DNA of 64,000 nt from Pirellulaceae bacterium (GTDB lineage Bacteria; Planctomycetota; Planctomycetia; Pirellulales; Pirellulaceae): NCBI GenBank assembly GCA_020852965.1, contig JADYZV010000024.1, forward strand, positions 39,800 to 103,799. Direction: 5' to 3'. The notes under the pieces were generated by a model. The model ran no database searches, had not been told where the DNA came from, and was given only the letters and a program-made list of their open reading frames with translations. A program made the position numbers and the translations under genes. Each line of letters opens with the position of its first letter. Position 1 is the first letter of the stretch. Shown one piece after another: positions 1-8,742 of this stretch.

Positions 1-1
1 C

Positions 2-337
2 TTTTGGCTGATCAGCAACTTTGAAGGCAAAATGATGGGATTGGAATTCAAAGGCCACGGAAGCACTGGATATGACGCCGAGGCAAAGAAATACATTGGA
101 ACCTGGGTGGATTCTTTGAGTCCTGGAATGATGCACATGAAGGGTGAGTACGACAAGGAAAAAAAGACAATGACACTTGTCGGAATGGCACCTGGCATGG
201 ACGGTAACCCGGCCAAACACAGGTTGACCACCGTCTACAAAGATGGGAAGCGTGTGATGACCATGTACATCACTCTCAAAGGCGGCGAGGAAACCAAATT
301 CATGCAGTTGGCTTACACGAAAAAGAGAAATAGATGA
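2..337 (+). CDS. DUF1579 family protein, C-terminal part (5' end outside window)
   Basis: The reading frame is open from the window edge, reading FWLISNFEGKMMG before the first internal Met at base 32, so the gene starts upstream. The visible 112 residues show the DUF1579 pattern: GHGSTGYD, then YIGTWVDS, then a repeated beta-strand pattern ending in a short basic tail. Proteins of this family are small and of unknown biochemical role, common in planctomycetes, often secreted. Signal peptide and N-terminal half cannot be seen. Family call is fairly sure; function is unknown. Confidence 0.75.
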   Translation, partial: FWLISNFEGKMMGLEFKGHGSTGYDAEAKKYIGTWVDSLSPGMMHMKGEYDKEKKTMTLVGMAPGMDGNPAKHRLTTVYKDGKRVMTMYITLKGGEETKFMQLAYTKKRNR

Positions 338-452
338 GCTGAGCATAAGCATCACACAAGATTTTGACCTGCAAACGTTTCTATTGCTTGTCGATTGCAC
401 GTGAATTCCGCGCTATAACAGACTCCAATACAATATCGATTGTCAGAACCGC

Positions 453-2033
453 GTGGATCGCGACCTTATGCATGTGCGTAGGCAAATCATTAATTATTTA
501 AGCCAACTTTGGTTTGCATTAGCTATTGCGACTCTCGCCGCCGCACCTGGCGTTCGAGTCGCTGTCGGAGATGCGCCTAACAGGCCGAATATAATCGTGG
601 TCATGGCTGACGACATGGGCTTTTCCGACCTAGGCTGTTATGGCGGCGAGATCAGGACGCCTACGATTGACCGCCTGGCGGAAGAAGGCTTGCGTTTCTC
701 GCAGTTCTACAATTGCGCTCTTTGCGGTCCCAGTCGGGCATCGCTGATGACCGGTTGCTATCCCTGGAGGGTTGGACAGTTGCGCGGGCAGAGCATCTTC
801 GGTAACCTCACCCGAAACTGTGTCACGCTGATGCAGCTGCTCAAGGCCAATGGCTACGATACTTGTGCAGTAGGGCGGCTGGACATGGTGACGTCGGACG
901 ACTGGCATGATCCGGCTCAAGTGGTAGGAGCAGCGAATCGTTTTCTGGGCTCCGCCAGCAATAGCCCCGGCAACTACTACCGAGAAGTCAAAGGGACCGA
1001 TTTCCCGTCGTATCCACAGGGGACGCCTTGGTTCAAAGATGGAAAACGATGGGACCGTCCCGATGGACCGTATTCCACCGATCTGATCTCGGACTTTGTG
1101 GCTGAGTTTATCGAAGAGTCGGCGGGGAGCGACAAGCCATTCTTCATCTATGTGTCGCACTACGCGCCGCATTGGCCGCTTCAGGCCGAGGAAAAAGATA
1201 TCGCGCCGTATCTTCGGTTGTATCAAGGTCAGGATAGCAAAGCGCTGATGGAGGCGCGCCTGCAACGTCAAATCGCGGCGGGCTTGATGCCGCAAGGGAC
1301 AACGCTACACGATTCGATGGTGAACGCGCAGCCGCCTCACGGCGGTTACCTGAAAACCGAGCGTATGGCGATTCATGCCGCGATGGTCGAGAGCATCGAC
1401 CGCAGCCTGGCCCAATGCATGGCGGCTCTGGAGAAGGCCGGTCAACACGATAACACGCTGATTCTGGTCCTGTCCGACAACGGTGCGAGTCACCAGATGG
1501 CGTTCGACAACGGCAATGTACCGGATGGTGTCCGCCCCGGCAGCGCGGACTCGTTTCTCAATCAGGGCCCGGAGGTGGCGGCGGTGAACAATACACCGCT
1601 GCGGAATTACAAACTATCCGACTACGAAGGGGGAACCGCATCGCCGTTAGTCGCCTGGTGGCCCCGCGGGCTGAAGGATAAACGACGGATCACGGACCGC
1701 CTCACGCATGTCGCAGACATCATGCCCACTTGCCTGGAATTGGCCGGGGTTACCCATCCGAACCAATTTGAGGGGCGAGAGGTCATTCCGCTCGACGGAA
1801 AGAGCTTCGTAGGGACACTTCGCGCCGAGGACGAAGCGGCCCCACCTCGGATACTTGCTTGGCCCCAGGCCGTGCGCGACGGCGATTGGAAGCTCGTCTG
1901 GCAAAACCCAGCCAAGCTGGAGCTGTTCAACATTGGTAGGGACCGAAACGAATCGACCAATTTGGCAGCCGAGAACCCGATCCGAGTTGAGAGGATGAAG
2001 CAGCTTCACACGAAGATCTTTCTTCAACGCTAA
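453..2033 (+). CDS. Secreted sulfatase (arylsulfatase family)
   Basis: This is a formylglycine sulfatase that would hydrolyse sulfate esters, probably on sulfated polysaccharides, outside the cytoplasm. An N-terminal hydrophobic signal (about LWFALAIATLAAA) precedes the family core: the metal-binding stretch MADDMGFSDLGCYGGEI, then C-G-P-S-R at about residues 91-95, whose Cys is the one converted to formylglycine. Further family landmarks are HYAPHWP and LVLSDNG. The 453 start is GTG; ATG at 468 would also keep the whole signal sequence, and neither has a clear ribosome site. Full length for the family. A decayed copy of its N-terminal coding sequence lies just downstream. Substrate is not predictable from sequence alone. 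Confidence 0.93.
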   Translation: MDRDLMHVRRQIINYLSQLWFALAIATLAAAPGVRVAVGDAPNRPNIIVVMADDMGFSDLGCYGGEIRTPTIDRLAEEGLRFSQFYNCALCGPSRASLMTGCYPWRVGQLRGQSIFGNLTRNCVTLMQLLKANGYDTCAVGRLDMVTSDDWHDPAQVVGAANRFLGSASNSPGNYYREVKGTDFPSYPQGTPWFKDGKRWDRPDGPYSTDLISDFVAEFIEESAGSDKPFFIYVSHYAPHWPLQAEEKDIAPYLRLYQGQDSKALMEARLQRQIAAGLMPQGTTLHDSMVNAQPPHGGYLKTERMAIHAAMVESIDRSLAQCMAALEKAGQHDNTLILVLSDNGASHQMAFDNGNVPDGVRPGSADSFLNQGPEVAAVNNTPLRNYKLSDYEGGTASPLVAWWPRGLKDKRRITDRLTHVADIMPTCLELAGVTHPNQFEGREVIPLDGKSFVGTLRAEDEAAPPRILAWPQAVRDGDWKLVWQNPAKLELFNIGRDRNESTNLAAENPIRVERMKQLHTKIFLQR

Positions 2034-2044
2034 CCCATTAGCTG

Positions 2045-2160
2045 TTAGTCGTCGGCATGGCTGACGAGATGGGCTCTTCCTAACTTGGCTGCTGTGACGG
2101 CGAAATCAGCAATCCAACGATTGACCACCTTGCGGAAAAAATCTTGCGTTTTCTCGCATG
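2045..2160 (+). pseudogene. Sulfatase N-terminal fragment, decayed
   Basis: Twelve bases after the sulfatase stop, the frame through base 2057 reads MADEMGSS, a TAA stop at 2081, then LGCCDGEISNPTIDHLAEK and LRF. This matches residues of the intact neighbour (MADDMGFSDLGCYGGEI, then TPTIDRLAEEGLRF) almost position for position, also at DNA level. No formylglycine motif follows and similarity fades near 2160. It is most simply the remnant of a second sulfatase gene or of a partial tandem duplication, now inactivated. Confidence 0.8.
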
Positions 2161-2395
2161 TAAGGAAAGTGTCGTTTCGCGCGGAGTGCGTGGATACGGA
2201 GATATCGTTTTGTTCGATTGCGGTAGTGCCAAACAATTTTCAATTTGTCTTGTAGGTATCGCAAATGGAGACTGGAGTGGTTCCTGCGTGGCATCCCCGA
2301 CTCATCAGCCATACAAAATATTTTTCTCAAAGAATCGACGCGATTGGTTGAGAATTTGCTGGATAGTGTCACCAAAATTTGCTATTCTGCGAGGT

Positions 2396-2974
2396 ATGAG
2401 CGTAGCCATTTCAAGCAAGATGGATTCCCCGCGAGCGCGCGGTGCGGAGTCTGCAACCACGTCGACCGATGGGTTGTTTGAACTCGCCTATGACGAGCTG
2501 CGGGATATTGCGCGGGGAATGATGTTCCACGAGAAGATTGGCAATACGCTGTCGGCCACGGCGCTGGTCAACGAGGCCTACTTGCGGCTTGGCAAGGCAC
2601 GTTGGGATTCACGAGGCCACTTCTTCACGTCGGCAGCCGAGGCGATGCGTCGGATTCTGATCGACCGCGCTCGCTGCAAGTGCACTAAGAAACGGAGTGG
2701 GACACAACAGTTTGTAGAACTCGATAGTCTCACCAACTTGTCTGATATCGATTTGGAACTCCTGCTCGACATCGACCACTTGTTGATAGTCTTGGCCGGT
2801 GAAGATGCTCAAGCGGCCGAGATGGTCAAATTGCGAATCTTCACCGGGCTGAATGTGATCGACGCGGGGAAGTGCTTGAACTTGCGGAAAAACGCTGCCT
2901 ATCAGCTATGGGATTTCTGCCTGTCTTGGTTTGCGGTTCGGCTGGCATCGAATGATTTTTCGGGTTCATGCTAA
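2396..2974 (+). CDS. ECF-type RNA polymerase sigma factor (planctomycete Sigma70_ECF type)
   Basis: A 192-residue extracytoplasmic-function sigma factor. Region 2 is seen as FELAYDELRDIARGMM, then TLSATALVNEAYLRLG, RGHFFTSAAEAMRRILIDRAR and a basic KCTKKRSG stretch, the standard pattern of the planctomycete ECF group. Region 4 is weaker: AEMVKLRIFTGLNVIDAGKCLN, then AYQLWDFCLSWFAVRL. The frame is open further upstream, but ATG 2396 starts where family similarity begins. It converges with a WD40 kinase gene; ECF sigma factors linked to Ser/Thr kinases are a known planctomycete theme, so the kinase may control it (inference). Region 4 lacks some usual residues, so activity is not certain. Confidence 0.85.
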   Translation: MSVAISSKMDSPRARGAESATTSTDGLFELAYDELRDIARGMMFHEKIGNTLSATALVNEAYLRLGKARWDSRGHFFTSAAEAMRRILIDRARCKCTKKRSGTQQFVELDSLTNLSDIDLELLLDIDHLLIVLAGEDAQAAEMVKLRIFTGLNVIDAGKCLNLRKNAAYQLWDFCLSWFAVRLASNDFSGSC

Positions 2975-3281
2975 TTCGCATCGAAACGAACATTCGTTTG
3001 CCGGCATATCCGATGAACCGGTTGGAATCGCAGAAGTGTGATGTGCCATAGAGTCACATTGCTATCCGTGCTCCGGCCTTGCTATCCGTGCGAGAATTCG
3101 TGTCGTTCGCTAGCACGGATGGCAAGGCCGACGTACGGATGACAGGAGCAGAAGGCGACATTGCTCGCTTCCATCTATTCTGATTGCTGTCGGGCGAATG
3201 GCGAGAGCGATCGCAGAACGCGCGAACGGCTGTAAAAAGAAGCAAACGCATCGAGCTGCAGGTATGGCACGATGACGCTAC
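2975..3281. other. Convergent intergenic region with hairpin
   Basis: About 300 bases between the sigma factor stop and the stop of the kinase on the other strand. No gene is seen. It holds the 17-base inverted repeat listed at 3075-3129, which could serve as a transcription terminator for both converging genes, although no run of T follows either arm. Confidence 0.5.
3075..3129. repeat. Inverted repeat (17-base arms, 21-base loop)
   Basis: The left arm GGCCTTGCTATCCGTGC (3075-3091) pairs with GCACGGATGGCAAGGCC (3113-3129), with one non-Watson-Crick position that would be G-U in RNA. A partial extra copy, GCTATCCGTGCTCCGG, sits just upstream at 3061. It lies between two convergent genes. Confidence 0.75.
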
Positions 3282-6200
3282 TCAGTGGCCGACTACGATA
3301 ATCCTGTCTCGCAGGTCATCATGTCTGCACCAAAGGTAGAGTCGATTCAGGCTATCGGTCGGAAACAGAAACGCACTGTGCCTCCCTACCATTGGTTTCG
3401 ACAGTATGCTTCCAATGTGTTGTTGGGTGGGCAGGTGCCATGCGCGTAGCTGATCGTCAATTTGCAATACGAGTAAAATGCGATCATGATCGGTGAAGGC
3501 GAGTTGCCGCGTGGCCTTGGCAATAACTTGACTCCACAGAAGTTTTCCGGAACCGCGATCGTAGATTTCCAGGCTATCTGATGTTCCGAGGGCGAGCAGG
3601 GAATTGTCGCCGCTGATTGCGAAAGCGGCGTGTCCGCTTCCCCAAGAACGCAACCGACTGCCGTCGCTGACTCGAAACTCTTCCAGGCGAGTCGTATCTT
3701 CTCGGCCGTTCTTGTTATGCTGAACAATAAGAGTATCCCCCTGGTCGGCTTCCATGTGCAGACCGCTGTTCGATGTCGTGTCCCAAATTGCAATGACTTG
3801 CGCCGTCTGCCAATCGTCCATCGATTCGTGGATGCTCACCGAACGCTTGCCAACTACGTATAGCCGCTTGCCTGATGAACCAAACGAGACGCTGGGCATC
3901 GACTCGGTCACGGCAATTCGTTGCAGTTGTTGCCACTTGCCCCCCAGGCGTCGCAGTTCAACAAACGCGCTGCCAGCCAGTGCCAACGCGTCGGCAGAGT
4001 ATGCTGTATGTTGGGGAATGGATTGCGTAAAACCGGCAATTTCGCTGTGGAAGACCTCGCGACTACTGCCTTCTACTGTATGAACTACTCCCGCAATTAC
4101 GCTAGAACCCTTTTCGCTTGACGGTTTGCTCGACAGGGCCAGTAGTTGCTCGTTGGCCAATGGCACCATGGCAACCGAGTGCGCAGCGATTCTGGTGCGA
4201 ATCGGCAATACTTGGTTCAAATCCCACAGGCATGCGCGGCCGTCCTCGCCAGCGGTCAGCAGTGTGTCATTGTGGGCTAACTGAACACTGGTGACGCATC
4301 CCTCACTGGGAGCGTGCGCTTTGAACACGACTTGGATATCGAGCTGCGGTGGCTGGTCAGGAGCCGACTCGTTGACCTGCCACACTACGACTTGGCCACC
4401 TGCGAAGGCACCCGCCATGGTCAGACCATCCTGGGATACTGACAATCTACGTGCGAATGAGGGCCCTGGGGCAAATGTACCATGTTGGTGACCGCCGTGT
4501 CTGTTGGCAATTGAAAATCTATAACGATCGCCTACCACCAACCAACCGCGTTCCCTGCCAACAAAACTTAAGGTCCGTGGGGGATATTCGATGTCGACCA
4601 GTTCGATTGCGGAGCTCAATTCCTTAGTAGTAACCTCCCATCCTTGTAGCCCTATTCTACCGACTTTTGCGGGAACATAAAGTTTGTCACCCGTCGGGGA
4701 AAATTGAACTTGTTCGTAGCGAGGTCCGTCGTCGCCGCCATCAACCCACAAGTAGCGCGAGCCATCATGGGCATTCAGTATGTCAACCCCTTCATAACGA
4801 ATACCGACGGCCAGCAGCCTCCCATCAGGCGACCAAGCGATCGACTGGGCCCCCCCTTGATGTTCCTCAGTCGCATAGATCTGATCGCCAGTCTCCGCGT
4901 CCCAAAGGTAGACTACACCTTCTTTGTCGCCGCTGGCTAGCAGATTTTCAACTGGGGAGTAGGCCACCGACTCCGCTGCGTTTATATGCGGTCCCAATTG
5001 ATGCAGCAGTCTGCCCGTATCGACTTGCCAAATTCTTAGCATGCCATCGCCGCAGGTTGTAGCCACTTGGCTGCCATCGGGTGAGAGTGCTGCATCCGTC
5101 ACGCGCTGGGGATGTTGGAAAACGCGCTCAGGCGTTGGGTGGGAAACAGTGCTGAGCAGACTGCGAAGTGAGGGCGAGTTGCCATGCGAATCGCCTTCTT
5201 TGGGCGAACCGAGAAAAAGACCGTCACCGGTGTGAGGCAGATCGATGTCACTCATGCTCGCTAGATCTCCCGCTGCCATCTCCAACAGCAGTCGTTGCAA
5301 GTTGGCCGACTCCAGCACATCCAGACTCGATGGCAGTCGTTCCGCAGTTGGCAACGGCCCATCTTTTCTGACTAGGTTGTCAACTGTTGGAGCGGTCGTG
5401 GATTGCACAATCGCATTTGAGTTTTGGCTGTCTCGATTGAGTGCCCAAGCTGCCAGTCCAATTGCCGCCAGTGTGGTGCAGAGTAAAGACGCGAAGATAA
5501 TCGGCCCACGCTGTCGTTGGGCAAATTTGGAGATCCGATATACCGTGGATGGCCTCGCTGCCAAGACTGTTTCCTGTCGTAAGAATCTCCCCAGGTCGTC
5601 GCCGAGCTCTTGGGCTGAGGCGTAGCGTCGTTCCGGTTCCTTGGCCAAGGCCCGCATGACAATCCAATCTAGCTCCTCACGTATGCGTGTATTGTCTGGA
5701 GCAGCCCATTGCGAAGGATCCGTAGGGACAAAGTTGCATTTGGCGGTCGGCCCGCCCAATCCGCGTAGGCGAACGCTTGGGGGCGGCGGGTCCACATCAC
5801 GAATCAATTTGCGCAAGCCATCGAAGCCAGCCGCGTAGAGTGTTTCTGCCGTAAATGGAGGTTGGCCGGTGATCAACAAATATAGAATCGCGCCTAATGC
5901 GTAGACATCGCTTCGAGCATCAATTGGAGCATTGTCAAAGGCAACCTGTTCTGGACTCATGTACAACGGCGTGCCGATGCAATGTGCGAAGTTTGTAAAC
6001 TGCGTACGTTCGCCAGCATCCTGGTCGAGTGCCTTGGCTACGCCAAAATCGATCACTTTCACCTGAGGTCGGTCGCCGAGGTGAGAGACTAGCAAGTTGG
6101 AAGGCTTCAGATCGCGATGTACGATCGACTGCTGATGAGCATGGTCGATGGCCGAACATACTTCAATCATCAGCGATAGCCGATCCGTCAATGACAGCTC

Positions 6201-6800
6201 ATGCGCGTGACAGTATTTGTCGAGTGGCGCTCCATCGACAAACTCCATTACGAAATAGGGATGGCCGCGAGTCGTTTCTCCAGAGTCGTAGACGCTGGCG
6301 ATATGTGGATGTGTCATCCGCGCCAGCGCCTGTTGCTCCGTGCGGAATCTGCGCAGGACTGCGTGAGAATCCATGCCCGGCTTGATCACTTTGATGGCTA
6401 CTTCCCTATCCAAAGGGGCTGTTTGACGTGCGCGGTAGACGACCCCCATCCCTCCTTCCCCTACTTTTTCAGCAAGCGTATAGCGGCAGTGGGGCGGTAG
6501 TTCCGGGGCATCGTGATGCTCATTGGGGGCGTCTCCCTCGATACTTTGCCATGCAGTCGGAATATCCTTTTCGCTCCATTGTTCCTCGACCAGGGGTGCC
6601 AGCTTGTCTATTGCGCGTTGCAAGACGTTGTTCGCTCTCGCCGAGTCGGCGTCCAGCAATCGTCGCACGTCATTCCGGAGCCGCTCGTCGTTGTGACAAG
6701 CGTTCAGCAGGTACTCTTCACGCCGGTCGGCAGCCAAGCCCTTGGCGATCTGATAGATGCGTCTTGCGGGAGAAGCAGCTTTGCCCGGCACCTCACTCAT
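3282..6800 (-). CDS. Ser/Thr protein kinase with C-terminal WD40 repeats
   Basis: A 1172-residue membrane-anchored kinase. Order: a planctomycete N-terminal helical region (RREEYLLNACHNDERLRNDV), a complete Hanks kinase domain with glycine loop GEGGMGVVY near residue 112, HRDLKPSN near 226, DFG near 251 and the APE-like SPEQ, one transmembrane helix at about 430-453, then WD40 beta-propeller repeats from about 560 to the end (VTDAALSPDGSQVATTCGDG, then LRIWQVDTG, and later copies). The start is ATG 6800 because GGGAG lies just upstream; an upstream extension to 6917 adds 39 residues unlike the family. Such kinases phosphorylate partner proteins, and the propeller probably binds ligands or partners. 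It faces the ECF sigma gene, a plausible target. Confidence 0.95.
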   Translation of the reverse strand: MSEVPGKAASPARRIYQIAKGLAADRREEYLLNACHNDERLRNDVRRLLDADSARANNVLQRAIDKLAPLVEEQWSEKDIPTAWQSIEGDAPNEHHDAPELPPHCRYTLAEKVGEGGMGVVYRARQTAPLDREVAIKVIKPGMDSHAVLRRFRTEQQALARMTHPHIASVYDSGETTRGHPYFVMEFVDGAPLDKYCHAHELSLTDRLSLMIEVCSAIDHAHQQSIVHRDLKPSNLLVSHLGDRPQVKVIDFGVAKALDQDAGERTQFTNFAHCIGTPLYMSPEQVAFDNAPIDARSDVYALGAILYLLITGQPPFTAETLYAAGFDGLRKLIRDVDPPPPSVRLRGLGGPTAKCNFVPTDPSQWAAPDNTRIREELDWIVMRALAKEPERRYASAQELGDDLGRFLRQETVLAARPSTVYRISKFAQRQRGPIIFASLLCTTLAAIGLAAWALNRDSQNSNAIVQSTTAPTVDNLVRKDGPLPTAERLPSSLDVLESANLQRLLLEMAAGDLASMSDIDLPHTGDGLFLGSPKEGDSHGNSPSLRSLLSTVSHPTPERVFQHPQRVTDAALSPDGSQVATTCGDGMLRIWQVDTGRLLHQLGPHINAAESVAYSPVENLLASGDKEGVVYLWDAETGDQIYATEEHQGGAQSIAWSPDGRLLAVGIRYEGVDILNAHDGSRYLWVDGGDDGPRYEQVQFSPTGDKLYVPAKVGRIGLQGWEVTTKELSSAIELVDIEYPPRTLSFVGRERGWLVVGDRYRFSIANRHGGHQHGTFAPGPSFARRLSVSQDGLTMAGAFAGGQVVVWQVNESAPDQPPQLDIQVVFKAHAPSEGCVTSVQLAHNDTLLTAGEDGRACLWDLNQVLPIRTRIAAHSVAMVPLANEQLLALSSKPSSEKGSSVIAGVVHTVEGSSREVFHSEIAGFTQSIPQHTAYSADALALAGSAFVELRRLGGKWQQLQRIAVTESMPSVSFGSSGKRLYVVGKRSVSIHESMDDWQTAQVIAIWDTTSNSGLHMEADQGDTLIVQHNKNGREDTTRLEEFRVSDGSRLRSWGSGHAAFAISGDNSLLALGTSDSLEIYDRGSGKLLWSQVIAKATRQLAFTDHDRILLVLQIDDQLRAWHLPTQQHIGSILSKPMVGRHSAFLFPTDSLNRLYLWCRHDDLRDRIIVVGH

Positions 6801-7219
6801 ATAAATTCTCCCACTAGACTGCGAAACTCCACTCAGATCCACTATACCTCCACGGATACATGCGTGAAATCGGTAATTGTCTTCCGTTAGAAATCGACAA
6901 GCGGTTGATTCGGTCATGCCTCAGTCGTCGAAAGAAGTCAAGTGGTGTGTCCCGTACGTGACAAACGGAAATAACTCGCGTAGGATACGGCAAGTGCCGT
7001 TGATAACACAAGTTGGAACGAAACGAACCGACCGCTTTGCGTTTCCATCGATAAATGGGGGAAAGAGCAAATCAACAATGTCGAGGCGGCTCGAAATCGA
7101 TGTGACCGAATTAACAAGCAGGTGCAGGACAAATGATCGAGGTACGCACAGCATAACGATCGAGGCCACGCGAATCGAAGTGAATCTGCCCAGGCAACTA
7201 CTCGAAGGAATCCCCGACC
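6801..7219. other. Divergent intergenic region
   Basis: About 420 bases between the divergently transcribed WD40 kinase and the DsbA-like gene. It should carry both promoters, but no box could be assigned with confidence and no further gene is supported. Confidence 0.4.
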
Positions 7220-7954
7220 ATGACGAAGTGCGATCCCGTCACAGGCGCCTGCTTGGTGCCCGACCTGAACGAGCCCGTCGAATCGGCCGCTCCGGCTGCG
7301 TCCAATGCGCGCCATGGTTGGGCCGTCCATTATATTGGCGATCCGATGTGCTCTTGGTGTTGGGGCATCTCGCCCACCGTCGGCGCATTAGAGGATTTCT
7401 GTGAAGCGGAAGGCATCGAATTCTCGATCACCATGGGTGGTCTGCGACCGGGCGGCGGCGATCAGTGGAACGCGGCCTTCAAGGACTTTTTGCGCAACGA
7501 ATGGCGACACATCGCCCAGGCCACCGGGCAGCCGTTCGGCTTCGCGTTACTAGAAGAGTCGCACTTCGACTACAACACCGAGCCAGCCTGCCGCGCCGTA
7601 GCGACCGTCAAACTGCTCCAAGCCCGGAACGAACTTCCGGCCTCGATCGCGCTAGAGTTCTTCTCGGCGGTCCAGCGCAAATTTTATGTGGACGGACAGG
7701 ACCCCAAACTGGCGGAGTTCTACGCCAGCATCTGCGCCGACTTGGCACTCAAATTTGATGAATTCCTCGCGGTGTTCAATTCGTCACAAGCCCGGCAAGC
7801 GGTTCAGCAGGATTTCGTTCGCTGTCGGCAGTGGGGCGTCCGCTCCTTTCCAACGCTGCTGCTGGAGCGCGATGGCAAGACTCAGCCGCTTGCCGAAGGA
7901 TTTGTCACGACAGAACAAGTACTCTCACGACTGCGGCAAGAAATCGCCACTTGA
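7220..7954 (+). CDS. DsbA family protein (thioredoxin-fold, CSWC motif)
   Basis: A 244-residue thioredoxin-fold protein. The redox motif is C-S-W-C in YIGDPMCSWCWGISP, near residues 44-47, followed by the long helical insertion of the DsbA family and the cis-Pro loop GVRSFPTLLLERDG near residue 210. These proteins are related to DsbA and FrnE-like oxidoreductases and probably handle disulfides or oxidative damage. No signal peptide is seen: the N-terminus MTKCDPVTGACLVPDL is hydrophilic, so it is probably cytoplasmic. The start has GAAGGAAT upstream. It opens the stress and metal region. Exact substrate unknown. Confidence 0.88.
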   Translation: MTKCDPVTGACLVPDLNEPVESAAPAASNARHGWAVHYIGDPMCSWCWGISPTVGALEDFCEAEGIEFSITMGGLRPGGGDQWNAAFKDFLRNEWRHIAQATGQPFGFALLEESHFDYNTEPACRAVATVKLLQARNELPASIALEFFSAVQRKFYVDGQDPKLAEFYASICADLALKFDEFLAVFNSSQARQAVQQDFVRCRQWGVRSFPTLLLERDGKTQPLAEGFVTTEQVLSRLRQEIAT

Positions 7955-8125
7955 GGCGAACCTCCCTACGCCCAAATACCGCAACAGAGCTGCGGCAAGC
8001 ATTTCACTTCAAGGGTGACCGGAGCGTCTACATCGATACCATGTTGCGCCACAAATTGGCGCATCGAACCGTCACAGCCGAAATAGCTCGGCAACACCTA
8101 CTTAACAACCGCGTTCCCCTGGCTG

Positions 8126-8742
8126 TTACTCCGTCGCGACCGGCCTGACACCAAAGTTTTCGACCAAGATTGCGTAGATGGCGGGAACGACGAACAGGGT
8201 CAGCGTGGTGGTAAAGAGCAGACCGACGATCATGCACCACGCCAAGCCTTCCCATAGTGGTCCGCCGCTCAGCGCAAGCGGCAGTAGGCCACCGACGGTG
8301 GTTGCGGTGGTTAGAAAGATAGGCAGCATACGTTGCTTGCCAGCTTCGATCAGGCAGTCGCGAAATTCGGCAATCGTCAGTCCACTGATGGGACCATTTG
8401 CGTTGTTGGACTCAGTTTTCTGTTTTACCTTTTCACCGATTAAAATGTCTGCGAACTCGATGAAGATGATCGCGGTGTTCAGGACGATGCCGAACAACGC
8501 CAGGATACCCAGTTGTGGCATGAAGCCAAGCGATTTATCGAACAGGTACAATCCGAGCCAGGCGCCGACGAGTGCCAGCGGGAGCGTTGAAAGGATGATG
8601 AGCGGTTTCGACCAACCGTTGTACTGGAAGATTAGACACAACACGATCAGCAAGAATGAAATAGCGAACGAGGTCATCATCTGACCGCCTGACTTTGCGC
8701 TCTCCTCGAACGATCCGCCAGGTTCAATCCAGTAACCAACCG
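8126..8742 (-). pseudogene. RND efflux permease, C-terminal remnant only
   Basis: This frame encodes about 205 residues matching only the last part of an AcrB-like RND permease: IEPGGSFEESAKSGG, the transmembrane stretch FAISFLLIVLCLIFQYNG, PLIILSTLPLALVGAW, then FGIVLNTAIIFIEFAD and GLLFTTTLTLFVVPAIYAIL. A normal permease has over 1000 residues; the first roughly 850 are missing. Its frame runs straight out of the end of the adaptor gene, whose last residues overlap it in another frame, so one deletion has joined the two. An open frame continues to 8812 but those residues come from the adaptor end. It cannot make a working pump. Confidence 0.85.

Noticed and set aside
2144..2395. Longer N-terminus for the sigma factor
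   Set aside because: The extra 84 residues include DNA next to the sulfatase remnant and resemble no sigma factor; ATG 2396 fits the family start.
6801..6917. Longer N-terminus for the WD40 kinase
   Set aside because: GGGAG before ATG 6800 and the family start support the shorter protein.
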